The position numbers and the translations under genes were made by a program. Shown here in pieces: positions 12,024 to 24,700 of a DNA stretch of 64,000 bases; position 1 is the stretch's first letter, and every line of letters starts with the position of its first letter. This DNA is from Primulina eburnea (taxonomy: Eukaryota; Streptophyta; Magnoliopsida; Lamiales; Gesneriaceae): the NCBI RefSeq assembly GCF_022965805.1, contig NC_133104.1:35880682-35944681 (forward strand), in the 5' to 3' direction. The notes beneath the pieces are model-generated. The model was not told the origin of the DNA and searched no databases. It worked only from the letters and a program-made list of their open reading frames with translations.

Positions 12024-14110
12024 CATAGGCTCTTCTCTGCATAGGATGATTGCTTCATTTCATATTCTATTTTTGTGTGTGTGTTAATTGTTCAGGTTAT
12101 AGCGTCTTACTACCAGTTTATGATTTTGTTTTAATCATTATTCACCTTTATTTGTCTGTCTATTTATGTTGGTTTTCGAATATTAAATTTCTTGGTATAT
12201 AAGATCGATGATGCTAAGAGTTGATACAATTTGGTGGCAGTCTACTGCAACATGTTCTCCTCTTTTGACAAATCTTCAAGTATTTCTTTGCTGTAACCGT
12301 ATATGTTATTGGTTCTAAAGGCAATGAAGCTAACTGTACTTTTAAGTTTACGTAAGAAATATGTATTGTTGTAAATAAATGTTTCAACTTCGATAGTTCG
12401 GGGTGCGACTTTAACATGATAGTAAAAAACGGATGGAATTAGGATTTTACAAATGACATTTGATATGCCATTTTCCATTTGAAGGATACAATTATCAAAT
12501 CTCTATCTCTGCCGCTTTAAACCAAATAAAATAGTAACTCAATTGATGCGCACTCGAGAAAAGAAAAGGCCGTGCATGTCACTAGCATTAGAAAAACCCA
12601 CTTTCAATACTTGAGTTAATAAAAAAAATTGAAATAACAAAATATTAAAGTAGATGTTCTATAGGCAAACTATAACTAGTTAATTTAACCGTCTAAAATA
12701 AGAATAAATGTCGTTCGAACTTGAAACTAGTATTTGTTATGTGTACCACGTTTTATTAGTAAGGATACTAAGATGTTCAATATATGTCCCTTAACTACTG
12801 AGAGTCGCACACATATTTGTCTATATGTTTTCTTTGAGATATCCAAGTTCAAATAGTTAAATTTGGTGATTGAACTTTGATGAGTATCCAAGTTTGGCTT
12901 GTAGAAGAAATAACCTAATTCATATTTAAAAGTTTTGTGGGTTAGCACGACTGCTAAATTTGTGAGAAGAGTACAGCTGTGAATTTTTTAAAGATGTTTC
13001 AAAATTGGCAACTGCCATATTTTGAGTCATTGGATAATTGACTATTGACTAGTTAACTTTGACCAAGTTGGCCTTGATTGAGTTGACTTTGATCGGCGAT
13101 GATATTTGATCATCAATCCAGATTATGATGAAACCACGATAATGAGTTCTATGATTGAATTTTTTTGGAGTATCCTAACCAAACAATAACAAGTAGGAGT
13201 CATAGTTAGACAAATGTATTAGTAGAAGTTTTGATTGATAGGATTATATTATCATAATCAAACACAAACTAGTAGGGTACTTGTTAGGAAAATCAACTAA
13301 CAAGAATCCTAATAGGACTCTAAAGATCCATGTATCTTTTCTAATAAGTCTAAATTTTAGACTACACACAAGTTGCAAGACAGCAAAGCAAACTCTCTCT
13401 CTCTCTCTCTCATAATACATTCAGCCACCCTTTTTCTACCTAGGATTCGGCCGAACACTTGGAAGACTACCACGCTGCCGCTGTGTCAACGCCGCCATCT
13501 TCTTGCTTAAATTTCAATTACATATAATATTTTTTCTTTCAGGCAGTGCTTTTGGCGCAACCCTTCCCATGAAGGTGCTGCCCAATGTGTTTCGGAAGCA
13601 TACGACGCATTGGCTAGGGCTGCTCGAAACTCTCGGGCAATCCCTAGCACACGGGCCCAATTTTTTGACCCCAAGACAATTTTATAATTTTAATAACTTT
13701 TGAGCTAAATTGAAATTGTATGAAAATGTGACTAGTCTAACATTAAATTAATTTTTGATAAAAATTTTGGATATTTTCTTACAAAATAAATAATTAGAAT
13801 GCTTTTTTAATTATTTATAGTAGAATGTGTTTTTTAAAAGAAATTTATTATGAACATATTAATTGAAAATTGAATAAAGGTGCTTATTTAATTTTAAATT
13901 TATTTTTAATATTGGCGGTTAGTGAAAATTCACAAGATACATGATTTGATGATAATATATAATATTATATGTTACAAAAAATGATCGAGAGTCATGATCA
14001 AAGTGCTATGTGTATGTTATAATATTGAAAGATGGTGTGCCCTACTACAATTGCTATATGCATTTACTTAGGCATTTGCATCTGTATTTATGATTCGTTC
14101 TCACCTCCAT
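12024..14110. other. 3' UTR of the BB-like gene, then intergenic DNA
   Basis: The first few hundred bases are probably 3' UTR. The rest has no supported gene. It contains a CT microsatellite (about 13391-13411) and a small GC-richer patch at 13440-13670 whose short ORF matches nothing I know. Confidence 0.5.
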
Positions 14111-14114
14111 TGCA

Positions 14115-14775
14115 TTTGTATATGTGCATTTACTTCGTATTCGAACTTAGATCCGTGTTTGGCTCGTATGGACCAAATAACTCTCGGTGATCAATGATCC
14201 TTAATTTATTATGATATATGATATTTATAGTAAATAAAGAGTATACGTGTTATTTTTATTACAATAAAAATTTGCATGAATCCGGAAAATACACATGACA
14301 CAATTTTAAAATAAAAAATGATAAGACAAATTTCAAAAATAAAATCCCTCATTTTAATTATGATTCAAAATTTATTGCATCAAAGGAAAATTATATTGGG
14401 TTAAAATTTTTCTTATCTTCCATCGACGATGGTTGCAAGATGAAAACTACCAGCAGTCAGTGTCTGACTAATATTATTAGGGAGGTTTGAACGCCAAAAA
14501 GTTGTGGCTTCCACTTAAATATGTCATGTGAATTGGGTGGAACTCCCATGAATTCGTCTCCTATTGTTGGGAGAACTCATGGTGACCATCAACTGCTATT
14601 CGACATTGATGGACCAACTTGAAATGCGAAGATAAACAAAGTCATATCATTGTGTCCTTATCAAACGTGAGACAAACTACGCGGGGGTTTCATGGATTGC
14701 AATTGAGTTCTATCTTTTGGAAATTATGACTGACTGATATTATTCGAGATTATAATTTGTCAATTGACCTCCACA
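14115..14775 (+). repeat. Dispersed repeat R, copy 1 (possible copia 5' LTR remnant)
   Basis: This matches, in reverse orientation, 54015-54655. Shared landmarks include GGGTGGAACTCCCATGA, GATAAGACAAATTT, ATCCCTCATTTT and CGTGAGACAAA. In both places the repeat lies upstream, in the same relative orientation, of decayed copia coding sequence, so it may be a 5' LTR. No clean TG...CA ends or primer binding site were found. Confidence 0.55.
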
Positions 14776-15233
14776 TACTCACTAATGAAATATGATTTCC
14801 CGTATTCATCAGAGAATGGAGAAATAGTCAAAATAGCGGGAGATAAATTCATAATATTAAAGTCTATATTTTATATTTATAAAATATTTTAAATAACCAT
14901 TATCGTTTAATTTGTTGCATTTCAATATATTCGCGATGTTGTCACTAATACACTTTTTTTTATACTCGATCAAAATAAAGTAACCGGACCTAACTATCAA
15001 GATTGACTAAGAAACTTAAAAATCGTTCTAAATGCGGAGAAGAGAGCAAATACAGTTATTAAAACACTCCAAAAGAGGCAGCTGTGAATGCTAATATTGA
15101 GGAACTAGTGAAGACCCGAGAATTTTATTATTATAATCTGAATGATTTATTGATAATTGATGTGATTATAGACGGAAAGGATCAGACCGGGAAAGACGAG
15201 AAAAGACGTGAATTATGCGCGAGGACAGTACCC

Positions 15234-15448
15234 CTCGCGCATATGCGCGACATGATGCACGCATATGTGCGAGATGGGCAGAGGACCTCACGCATATGCG
15301 CGAAGGGTTTGTGCGCATATGCGCGAGCGTGTGCAAGGAAAATATGCCAAGTCCAGAGAACCTCGCGCATATGCACGGAGGTGGTACGCGCATATGCTCG
15401 AGCTGTCGTGATGTTACGCGCCGAGGAGGGTCGCGCATATGCGCGAGA
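15234..15448. repeat. CGCGCATATGCGCG palindrome array in LTR 1
   Basis: Seven palindromic motifs at about 30-bp spacing, ending about 45 bp upstream of the TATA box at 15493. The ORFs in all frames here (15084-15507) are translations of this repeat. Confidence 0.9.
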
Positions 15449-15492
15449 CGTGCTGCCCAAAGAATGAGCCACGTTTCTCTACCATGCATGAG

Positions 15493-15503
15493 ATATATAT
15501 AAT
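15493..15503 (+). promoter_or_regulatory. Probable LTR TATA box
   Basis: TATATATAATA follows the palindrome array in the 5' part of LTR 1, where U3 should end. The inverted sister LTR has its TATA run in the same place (18642-18657). Confidence 0.6.
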
Positions 15504-17564
15504 ACATTCATTCTTCAGAATCAGCAGCAAGAAAAGGAATGAGAAAAGCTACGGAAAATCTTTACGCCTTTTCATATTTTAGATTTGTGATTGTGCAAGT
15601 TCCGCCCGTCAAATTTCGATCTGAATATAATTTTGTGTTCCTCGTGTTAGCGGCTTCACACGGATGTAAGTTTCTTATTTTTTTTGACATGATTTGAAAA
15701 TATGCTATTGAAGGAATCATATATGATTCATATATGGTGTTCTTGCGATATTAAACATCATATAATCGAAACCGGATTGAAGAACATATACCATATGACA
15801 TTGTTATGATTTTCAGAATGGATTTGATTGAGAGTTGATATCAGATTTGTATTGTTATCGAGTATGAGTTGTGGGAATTGATATCTGATTGATATTGTAT
15901 TGCTGGGTATATTGATATTGTACAGTTCTGCCGTTGAAACAGAATTTGATTTAGTTCTGATTATATCCAGTATTGATTTGAGTTGTGTATTGATATTATA
16001 CTCCTCGATATTATCATTTCCAGATTGAGTATTGACAGGCTTTGGATTCAAGACTTCGACTTCGTCAGATTTACAGAAAAAAAAGGTACAAATCAATGCT
16101 AATCGGGATATCGACTCGAGTCGAATTGGACTGGAGTTTCCCAAAAACCACATACCTTATTTTATTGCATTGATGTTTGCAATTCATGAGATTGATATGC
16201 TTAGTCTATTGAGTTATAGCATAGCGCGTATTGAATCATGGGCGGAGATGGCTAGTCTTTGGCGGATATGCCAAGACACTGGATGTTTGGTTTATATCAA
16301 TGTTGCGTAGTAGCATATCGACTTCTATTGCGGAGATTCGATATATTATACTAATGTACAGGAACCGGGATCCCTAGATTAGGTATGAGTCGAGTCTGAG
16401 ATGACGAGTCACTAGTTGATTTACAGATTTTTATCGATTCATGTCTTTCAGATTTTGATACATGTTATTGATATCTGTTTGATGCTTTTATATCTGTTAT
16501 ATGATTGCATGTATACATTGTTTATACTGGGATTATATTCTCACCGAAGTTATCCGACTGTTGTCGTGTTTGTATGTGTGCATGACAACAGGTGGGACAG
16601 GATCGGGATCAAGAAAAGGATGAGAGATTGCAGTTAGCGTGAAGATCCGGATCAGAAGTAGATTATGATTCAACACTTGATACATAGTAGTTGAACCCTA
16701 GTTTGATTGTAATATAATTGTACAAGACTTGTACTTTATGTTGATGTTTATATTAGACTGATTCCATTACGTTCCGCATTTGTCTTTAAAAAAAAATAAA
16801 AATTTAGACCATGTTATCATAATTGATTCAATTATTCTCAAATAGGATTAAGAAATGAATTAGCGTTCGGGTCTCCACAAGTTTGATAAATGATGGGACC
16901 ATGTTGTGCAAGCAAAATGATATATGTGATGAATTCAATGTCAAATGAACTACAGAGATGGTTTGAGGAGGTTGTAAGTGTTGCTGACATATGTATGCAG
17001 CTAAAAGAGTTGTATTGTGGGGACCCGGACGCTAATCATGTTCTTAATCATCATTGGGACTAATTAAAAACAATTATAATACACAGGGTCTAAATTTTTT
17101 TTTTAAAAAATAATGCGGAATGTAGTGACATAAAACATATATACATCTCAGTGTATAAAAGTACTAGTCCGGTACCACATACATTTATTCAACTAAGGTT
17201 TAACGTCTAATGTCAAGTGTCCAAACCCTATCTCTAATCCAAGTCCGGAGCCTCCACTCTAATCACGATCTCTCCTCATTTCCTGGACCCTGAACCTGTC
17301 CCACCTGTTGTCAAGTACACATACAAACAAGACAACAGCCGGATAATTCCGGTGAGAATATAATCCCAGTATAAATCAACGAAGCATGCAATCATATGAT
17401 AAACATAAAAGCATGGACATATAACAGCAATATATATCAAAAGCTGAAACATAATCAATATCAAACTGTCGACAATGCTCGTGACTCCACGACTCAGACT
17501 AGACTCAGTCCTAGCCTAGGGATCCCGGTTTCCAGACATTGGCATTCCATATCAACCAACAGTA

Positions 17565-17790
17565 ATAGAAAAGACTCCAGTTCTATCCACGTCAATATAG
17601 TATCGATCACCAGTAATAGAAGAAGCTCTGTTTCTATCCAGATCGGTATAGTATCGATCACCAGTAATAGAAGAAACTCCGATTCTATCCACATCGATCA
17701 ACAGTAATAGAAGAAGTTATAATTCTATCCACATCGATACAGTACCGATCACCAGTAATAGAAGGAGCTATAATTCTATCCACATCGATA
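17565..17790. repeat. Tandem repeat of about 50 bp within LTR 2
   Basis: Four to five copies of a unit containing CAGTAATAGAAGAAGC, TTCTATCCACATCGAT and AGTATCGATCAC, with small differences between copies. It is not expanded in LTR 1. The short ORFs at 17396-17707 are translations of this repeat. Confidence 0.85.
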
Positions 17791-18641
17791 GCCAATTATC
17801 CGGTGACAAACTATGGCACTACCGTCAATACACTATCTCATGACATCGTGCAATGTGCTCGTGGCGATCCCACCACTATTAGGCACTTCTGTCATAAGAT
17901 TACTCGACTAATACCTGCTGTCTATATATCAAGAGAACAAGTAATCGGATACCTGCTATCTATATATCAAGAAAACAAGTATATCAATCAAATACATGCA
18001 AATATCAATGCAATAAAATAAAGTATGTGATTTAGGGAGACTCAAGTCTAAACCGACTCAAGTCGATCTCCCAATACACATTGACTTATACCTTTCGTTT
18101 GTAGTGTCGCTCTGGAATTCAAACTCTGTCAATCCCTCAATCTGGCAATGGCAATGTCAATGATAACATATATATCAATATACCGTTCAAATCGATACCA
18201 ATCTGATCAATAATTCAAAATCAACGGTATAACCGCACAATCCCGATATCTCGGTCAGTATAACATCACCAGATAATAATTCCCTCAACTCATAATCAAT
18301 ACCAATATACTCTGAAATCATATCTCAGTCAATTAGCTTCAGAAAATCATAACAATTCCATAATCAGTCTGTTTCTTAATCTGACTTCGATTCTACGCTG
18401 TCTAACATGTCAAGAACAATATATATGACGTGTATTCAAATCCAACAACATCATAATTTCAAAACATGTCAAAACGTAGTAAAACTTACGTCCAGTTGTA
18501 GCCTACGTCGATAGGATTACATTACTGAAGTCAGATTTCAAATCGAACGGACGGATTGAAATATAAAGGCGTAAGGATTTTTCACTCTTCCCCCCAGAGC
18601 TTCTCTCGATTCTTTCTTTCCTTTCTTCTGAAAATGGACGA

Positions 18642-18657
18642 GTATATATATATATAC
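18642..18657 (-). promoter_or_regulatory. Probable TATA box of LTR 2
   Basis: A short TA run read on the minus strand, downstream of the palindrome array. It is equivalent to 15493-15503 in LTR 1 and to the expanded TA tract at 267-418. Confidence 0.55.
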
Positions 18658-18704
18658 ACACATAGCATGCAGCAAGGCAAGTGGCTGAATGTGCGTACTG
18701 CACG

Positions 18705-18945
18705 TCTCGCGCATATGCGCGACCCATTGCGGCGCATATGCGCGAGACCTACTGGTCTGCGCAATGTTCTCCTCGGCAACTCGCGCATATGCGCGACTTA
18801 ACTCGCGCATATGCGCGAGACCTACTGGAATTTTCTTCGCCCCATCGCACAGCTCACGCATATGCGCGCCCTCCTGTCGCGCATATGCGCGAGACCTTCT
18901 GTCCAATTCGTGCATGTGCGCGTCTCATGTCGCGTATGTGCGCCG
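18705..18945. repeat. CGCGCATATGCGCG palindrome array in LTR 2
   Basis: About eight palindromic motifs, six near-perfect, spaced about 20-45 bp. On the minus strand the array ends about 50 bp upstream of the TATA run. Confidence 0.9.
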
Positions 18946-20900
18946 ATGGTACTGTTCTCGCACATACAATTTCACACGTTACCTCAAATCATGTCTCGGT
19001 TAATCCTTTCCTAATCATATCAAATTATAACTCAATAATTACAGATTATGAGGATTAAATTTACCGGGAATTACATGTATGGTGTGCTGATGCGTCCCTT
19101 GAGGCACGCGATAATCAAGGAGCTTATGACTACACGCATCTGAGACGGGTATCGGTCTATGAGCGTGTTGTAAAGATGATTGGGCTTATTGAAAAGCTAC
19201 TGGGCAAGGATATGGTCATACCGAGCAAGTTGTCTAATGGCATGCTACTTTTGTCGCTCTTATCCTCATTTGACAATTTTGTGGTGAATTTCAAAATGAA
19301 TAAGCTCGAGGCTAGCCTTGTGGAGTTGGCCAACATTCTTACGACTTATTAGAGCACCATAACGAAAGAAACATATTCTTCTAGTGGGATCCTTGTCTGG
19401 GACAAAGAAGGCACCAAAAATAAAGGAAGGAAGCGTTTTGGCCCTTCGAAGAAGAATAAGACTAACAAGAAACCTGCTCGGAAGACTACTCAAGGGCCTA
19501 TAAAGAACGGTAAGTCAGAACATATTTGTTTCCACTTCAAAATGCTTGGACATTGTAAGTGCAACTGCACGAAATATCTAGCTCATAAGCGTTCTTGCAA
19601 TGATATGTTCTATATTGAAGTAAATGTCTCAATCAACTCATCTTTTTGGGTATAGGATAACAGACGTGGATATCACCTTTGCAATGATTTGTAGTTGATG
19701 ACAAGAAGAAAAAGGCTTAGGGAGGGAGATACATTCTTAAAGATGGGAAATGGAGCGAGAGTAACTGTCAAGGTTATTAGAGACATTTATTTAATTTTGA
19801 ACAATGATTTTAAGTTATTTTTAAGAGATTTTTTTATATGTTCTTGATTTGGTTAAAAATATTATTTCCATTTTATACTTGATATATTTGGATATTACTG
19901 CTATTTTGCTAAAAATATTTACAATAATTACAATAATGAGTGTTTAATTAGAACCGACGAATTAAAAACGATCTTTAAAACTTAAAATTAAAAGATATTC
20001 CATTTAATAATATCCAAGTCCAAACAATTTCAAAAACATAGAAAAGAAACAATATAGTCTTTAAACAATCACTCACAACACATTAGAGTATGTCATATTT
20101 CTCAAATAAGGATGGACAACTAGTGGGACAAAGCATGTTTGACTTATCAAACATAAACTCTATTCCTACTTGTAAGTCATATCTGAAATGAAAGATGAAC
20201 AAAGTATCTTTCCTAGGGAAAGTTTAATGTACACGTGATCTATTGGATTTTATCTATACAGATGTATGTGATACGCTAAGTTTTAGCACAAAATAAGGGT
20301 ACTCCTACTTAATTACCTTTATTGATGACTGAATATATGTATTTGATGAAATACAAGTCTGAAAACTTTGAAATGTTCAAAAAATTCAGAGCTGAAGTAG
20401 AGAAACAATTTAAAAAAGTATCAAGGCATTTTTATCTGATCGATGTAGAGAATACTCGAGTACTGAATTCTAATACTATCTAAAAGAGAATGAAATTTTC
20501 TCACAGTAGACTCGTCCTACCACAAATAATCAAGCATGGTTTGATCTATGATGATATTCACTAAATTTCCACCATCATTTTGGGGATAAATGCTTGAAAA
20601 TGATACAATGTTGAACAACATCCATACAAATGCTGCGAACAACCACTATATGAAACATGGATGGGAAAGCCTCCCAAATATTCTTATATAGTTTTTCAAG
20701 ATTATAAACTTCGAAAATTTCAAATATTTAAAGAGGCAATAATCGAAAATTACTGAAATTCTGAATATTTAATCGAACATTCAAGTTCTCTAGCATTTAT
20801 CACAAAAATCATGTTGCTGCTCTAAATCTCCAAGCAGCTGAATAGTTTTTATTCGATCATTTGAGAATATATTGTGTTGATTTTCATTCTCTATTTTTGT

Positions 20901-21716
20901 ATATGTAAGATAAAAAAAGAGAGTTTAATCTTGTAACCATCAGAAATCAATTTATGAATTATTAATATCTTCCTACAACAAGAAGAGGAGTTTATTGAAA
21001 CATTTCTTTCAAATTTTCATAAACAAATTTAGTTGATTGAAAATTAAGCTTTAACTGCTAACTCAACTAAATCACTTGAATTTGAAAAATATATAAAATT
21101 TTATAAGCTGTTATTCACCCCTCCAAATAAATACATAGCCGATCCAAACACAATATTTATAATTCTATTCATTAAAATATTTTATTCAACCTTCTTATTT
21201 TACTAACGTTTTACTCTTATTTCCCAACTTCACTTGTGCTAATGCTACATCTATTTTCTTACTTATTATAAATATTATATATTTTTAATATTTGGGTAAT
21301 CTACGCCGTCAAAAATATTAGAGACATAATTAACTCTAATCATAATTAACTGTTATATTTAAATCATATATATTTAATTAATCTGTGCCGTCAAAAAATA
21401 TAAGATATATATATATATATATATATATCCAATTAATGAAGGTTTCACGCACACGATGCATTAAACTTACCCAATTTCGAACACAAATCTTGAAAAAAAG
21501 AGCAAAGAAACCCCAAAAAATAATCCAAAAATCATATATTCAAGAAAACTGAGAGCAAAAATAAGGTTCAGATACAGGTTAAGAACTCATTGCTCGATAC
21601 TGAATGGTGTTCAGTCCCCGGTGTTTGAGCTTGTTACCGACCAGTAACAGGTAAGGTTTTGTGCATCTGCATGAACCCTTGCACGAGTAGATTGAGTAGC
21701 ATTTTGGATTGATTGT
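20901..21716. other. AT-rich stretch between the copia remnant and the sulfite reductase 3' end
   Basis: Contains a short TA microsatellite (about 21409-21429) and probably the 3' UTR of the sulfite reductase in its last part. No gene was seen. Confidence 0.5.
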
Positions 21717-24700
21717 TCAATTAATATGCTTCTTGTGTGTAGATACGTAATGGCGTATGACTTCCATTGCCAACTCATGAGCATTCTTATCTTGCAGTCT
21801 TGCTAGAGCATCCATGGCTTCAAATGTCTCCTTGTCTGCAAAGAGTTTTAAGTTATGTCGCGATGTTGATAAGGGTATTCCTTCCCATTTATCCACCAGC
21901 TCCAAAAGCTTCTCCGTTCCCTGGTCAATAGTTCATTCAGATGCTTGAAATAGCAATCAATTCATATTTAATCAGACAATATCAACAGCAGAGCCAGAGG
22001 CTGGCTAGATAGTGTAGGGCACCACCCCCCAAAACAAAATTTCTCCTTAATACTTCCAAACTACTTGCATATTTTTATGTATTATATATATATATATATA
22101 TAAAAAATATGATTTCATTCTCTAATTTTTTTCAATTTTTCAACACAATTTTCTTTCTCGGCCACGGTGCAATAAGGGATCAGCAGATTCTTCAAAATGT
22201 TTAGAGCTTATGCTGTTTCGTAACCTAGTATTTATCATGACTTACCATGCGAATTGTGAAGTCACCAAATGATTCTTTAGAGAGCCGCTTGCGTTTCCAG
22301 TGGTAAAATAGAGGTACAAAAACATCCTCAAGATTATGAAGCTTAACCTTATCCTTGAATGCTTTTGCTAATGAAGTTTGGTTTGGATTCCCACCGAGCC
22401 AAATCTGTACCATAGATGGAGCAGCAGCACTTGTTTATATGAACTAATTTCAATCCATTTAAGGAGTCCTAAAACAATGATTTGGTGACTTAGTTTACCT
22501 GGTAACTATTTGGACCGTCACCAACCAACCCGAGCTCAGCCATGTACGGTCTAGCACAACCATTGGGGCAACCTGTTATCCTTATTACCACGGATTCATT
22601 ATACTTGAGACCAACCTGAAACAAGGATGTTTTTTGTTGACAAGCTTCAGATGACAACTACAATTGTAGCATGTTGTATTGGAGTTTCTGTATATTTCCA
22701 GTTTGGTATAAGTGGCAAATGTAAGATATTACCTTTTCAAAAACAGCACGAATTCTCTTCAAGATGTCAGGTATTCCTCGTTCAGCTTCTGTAATAGCCA
22801 AAGGACAAAGAGGAAAAGCAGGGCATGCCATCGCTGTCAAGTTGAGCGGATCTACAAACCTTGGTTGCTGTTCCAAAAAAAAAAGGTTTATACAGCCAAA
22901 CTAAAAAAAATCAGATTTCTACAAAAGAATAGCAGCATAAACTTCAAAATAAAACCAATGCAAAAAATTAAAAATTCCAATAGAAAAACTTCCCACTCTC
23001 CTTGCTCCAGACCCAGATTTCTTTTAAATGAAATACTGACTTTCGTCGATCCTTGGGAACATACTAATACATTTGTGAAATCCGAATTACAATGTTCAAA
23101 TCCAGATTGTGTGACTGAAGCTACTTCGCTCGAGCATTATGCAATTCCCAGAAATCGAGACAAGTAGCTGTCTTTTTGCCAAACACAGCAAGAATACTCT
23201 CAAAGGTTAAGAAAATTATAAAAGCTGAAATTCTGAATATTTTTTACCAGTAGACCACCCTGAGCAAGAGCTGTAGTGATAGGGCGCTTCCATGCTTGCC
23301 GGACATCACACAAGATAATATTTTGGTTAGGTGTGATACGCACGTTCAAATTATACTTCTCAATAATTTCCCTTAAAATCGTCTTCATTGTTCCCTTGAT
23401 ACGGCCATTATCCACATGAAGACCACAAAATAAACCACCATCTCCCTGCAAAACAAGCATTTGAACAATCAATTGCAGAAAAAGTCACATGATACACGGA
23501 TTAAAAAATTGACATGATGCGGTAAAAAGATTAAAAAGTTTCACGTTAGAGCTTCGTCTCCTACTACTGTCAAGCCAACCTGCTCGTGCCAACCGAGATA
23601 GCTTTTAAATTCCCAATCGGGTAACTCATGGCAAGGTTTAAACTTCTTCCCATAGTATTGCTCGACCACACTTCTAAACTTTTCTATCCCCCACGAACTA
23701 AGCAAGTATTTCATTCTACTGTACTTTCGATCATCTCTCCTTCCATTTTCTCTTTGAGTGACAGCGATAGCCTTGACTGCATATAATATATCATCTTTCG
23801 GCACATAACCCAATGGTTCTGCTAATCGAGGGAAAGTAGATTCCAATCTATGTGTTCTTCCCATCCCACCACCAACCTGCAAATATACAACCACCGAGTC
23901 AGAAAATATCAACTACTACTAATTTTTTGGATAAAAAACGAAAAAGAAATATATTTACATATATGTTAAATCCCTGTGGCTCCCCATCAGCATCAGATAC
24001 AACAACTACTCCAATATCGTTAGTAAAAAGATCCACCGAGTTGTCCGTGGGGACGGTGACTGCAATCTTGAACTTTCTTGGCATGAACTGTGTTCCATAT
24101 ATGGGCTCAGGTGAATTGGGAAAATTTGTACCATGGGAGTTATCATTTCGAGCCTTAACTACTTCAGGGGATTCAGCAGACATGAATTGTTCTCCATCCA
24201 CCCACATATCATAATAAAACCCTGACTGTGGAGTTAAAAGTGCAGCAATATCTTCTAGCAGTTTTCTGTGCTAAAAGATAATCTTTTCGAAAAAATGGTG
24301 CTGCCGGGGCAAGGACATTTCTGTTGAGATCACCACAAGCACCAAGTGTCGAGCCCATGTTCTTAATGATTGTACTCATGACTATCTTGAGATCTTTTTT
24401 CAAAACACCATGGAGCTGAAACGTTTGCCGAGTTGTCAAACGAAGTGTTTGAATCCCAAACTGATCAGCTAGATCATCCATAACCAGATAGAGTTTGTTT
24501 GAAACTTTTCCACTAGGGTTCTTCGTACGAAGCATAAACGAATAAGACCTTGTGCCACGTTCATCTCGGTTATACTGTTGATAGCTACCATGGAACTTGA
24601 TTATTTGTGTAGCAGCTTCATTAATATTTGGAGAATCAGTTAATAACTCCTCATTGAGAGGATATCTTATGAAGTTACTGTGCTCTTTGATGATTTCGAC

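Larger units (their letters stand above)
15109..16879 (+). mobile_element. Solo LTR 1 of the chromovirus-type gypsy family
   Basis: It starts TGAAGACCCGAG and ends CGTTCGGGTCTCCACA. It matches the 876-1 LTR and, inverted, 17016-19075. Inside are a palindrome array (15234-15448), a TATATATAATA box (15493-15503) and a 3' segment shared with LTR2. No internal retroelement genes follow, so it is a solo LTR. An exact 5-bp duplication is not visible; the flanks (ACTAG and AGTTT) would fit a duplication AGTTT if three T were lost on the left. It lies inside copia gag. Confidence 0.82.
17016..19075 (-). mobile_element. Solo LTR 2 of the same gypsy family, exact 5-bp TSD
   Basis: On the minus strand it starts TGTAATTCCCGG (19075) and ends CGTCCGGGTCCCCACA (17016). 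The 5-bp direct repeat TGTAT flanks it exactly (17011-17015 and 19076-19080), proving insertion as a retroelement and later reduction to a solo LTR. Removing it with one TGTAT rejoins the copia gag frame as LKELYGV. It is longer than LTR 1 (about 2060 against 1771 bp), partly because of an internal tandem repeat at 17565-17790. It is inverted relative to LTR 1, 136 bp away. Confidence 0.93.
14937..20900 (+). pseudogene. Decayed Ty1/copia gag-pol, interrupted by two gypsy LTRs
   Basis: The gag remnant begins near 14937 (NYQDxLRNLKIVLNAEK) and reaches ANIEEL at 15108, where LTR1 intervenes. It resumes at 16880-17015 (SMSNELQRWFEE, then LKELY), is cut again by LTR2, and continues in frame at 19081 (GVLMRPLRHAIIKEL, SSFDNFVVNFKMNKLEASL). 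A degraded zinc knuckle follows (HICFHFKMLGHCKCNC, about 19520-19570), then protease-region sequence (FLKMGNGARV). Integrase sequence follows with many stops to about 20800 (YTDVCDTLSF, MGKPPKYSYI). No RT was recognised. Removing LTR2 with one copy of its duplication restores the frame exactly, so the copia is the older host element. It is dead. Confidence 0.82.

Noticed and set aside
15234..15448. CRISPR-like spacing of short palindromic repeats
   Set aside because: The repeats are 14-bp palindromes at uneven spacing within an LTR of a plant genome. There are no cas genes and no spacer-like regularity.
22712..23167. 151-codon plus-strand ORF
   Set aside because: Antisense across exon 5 and an intron of sulfite reductase. 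No domain seen.
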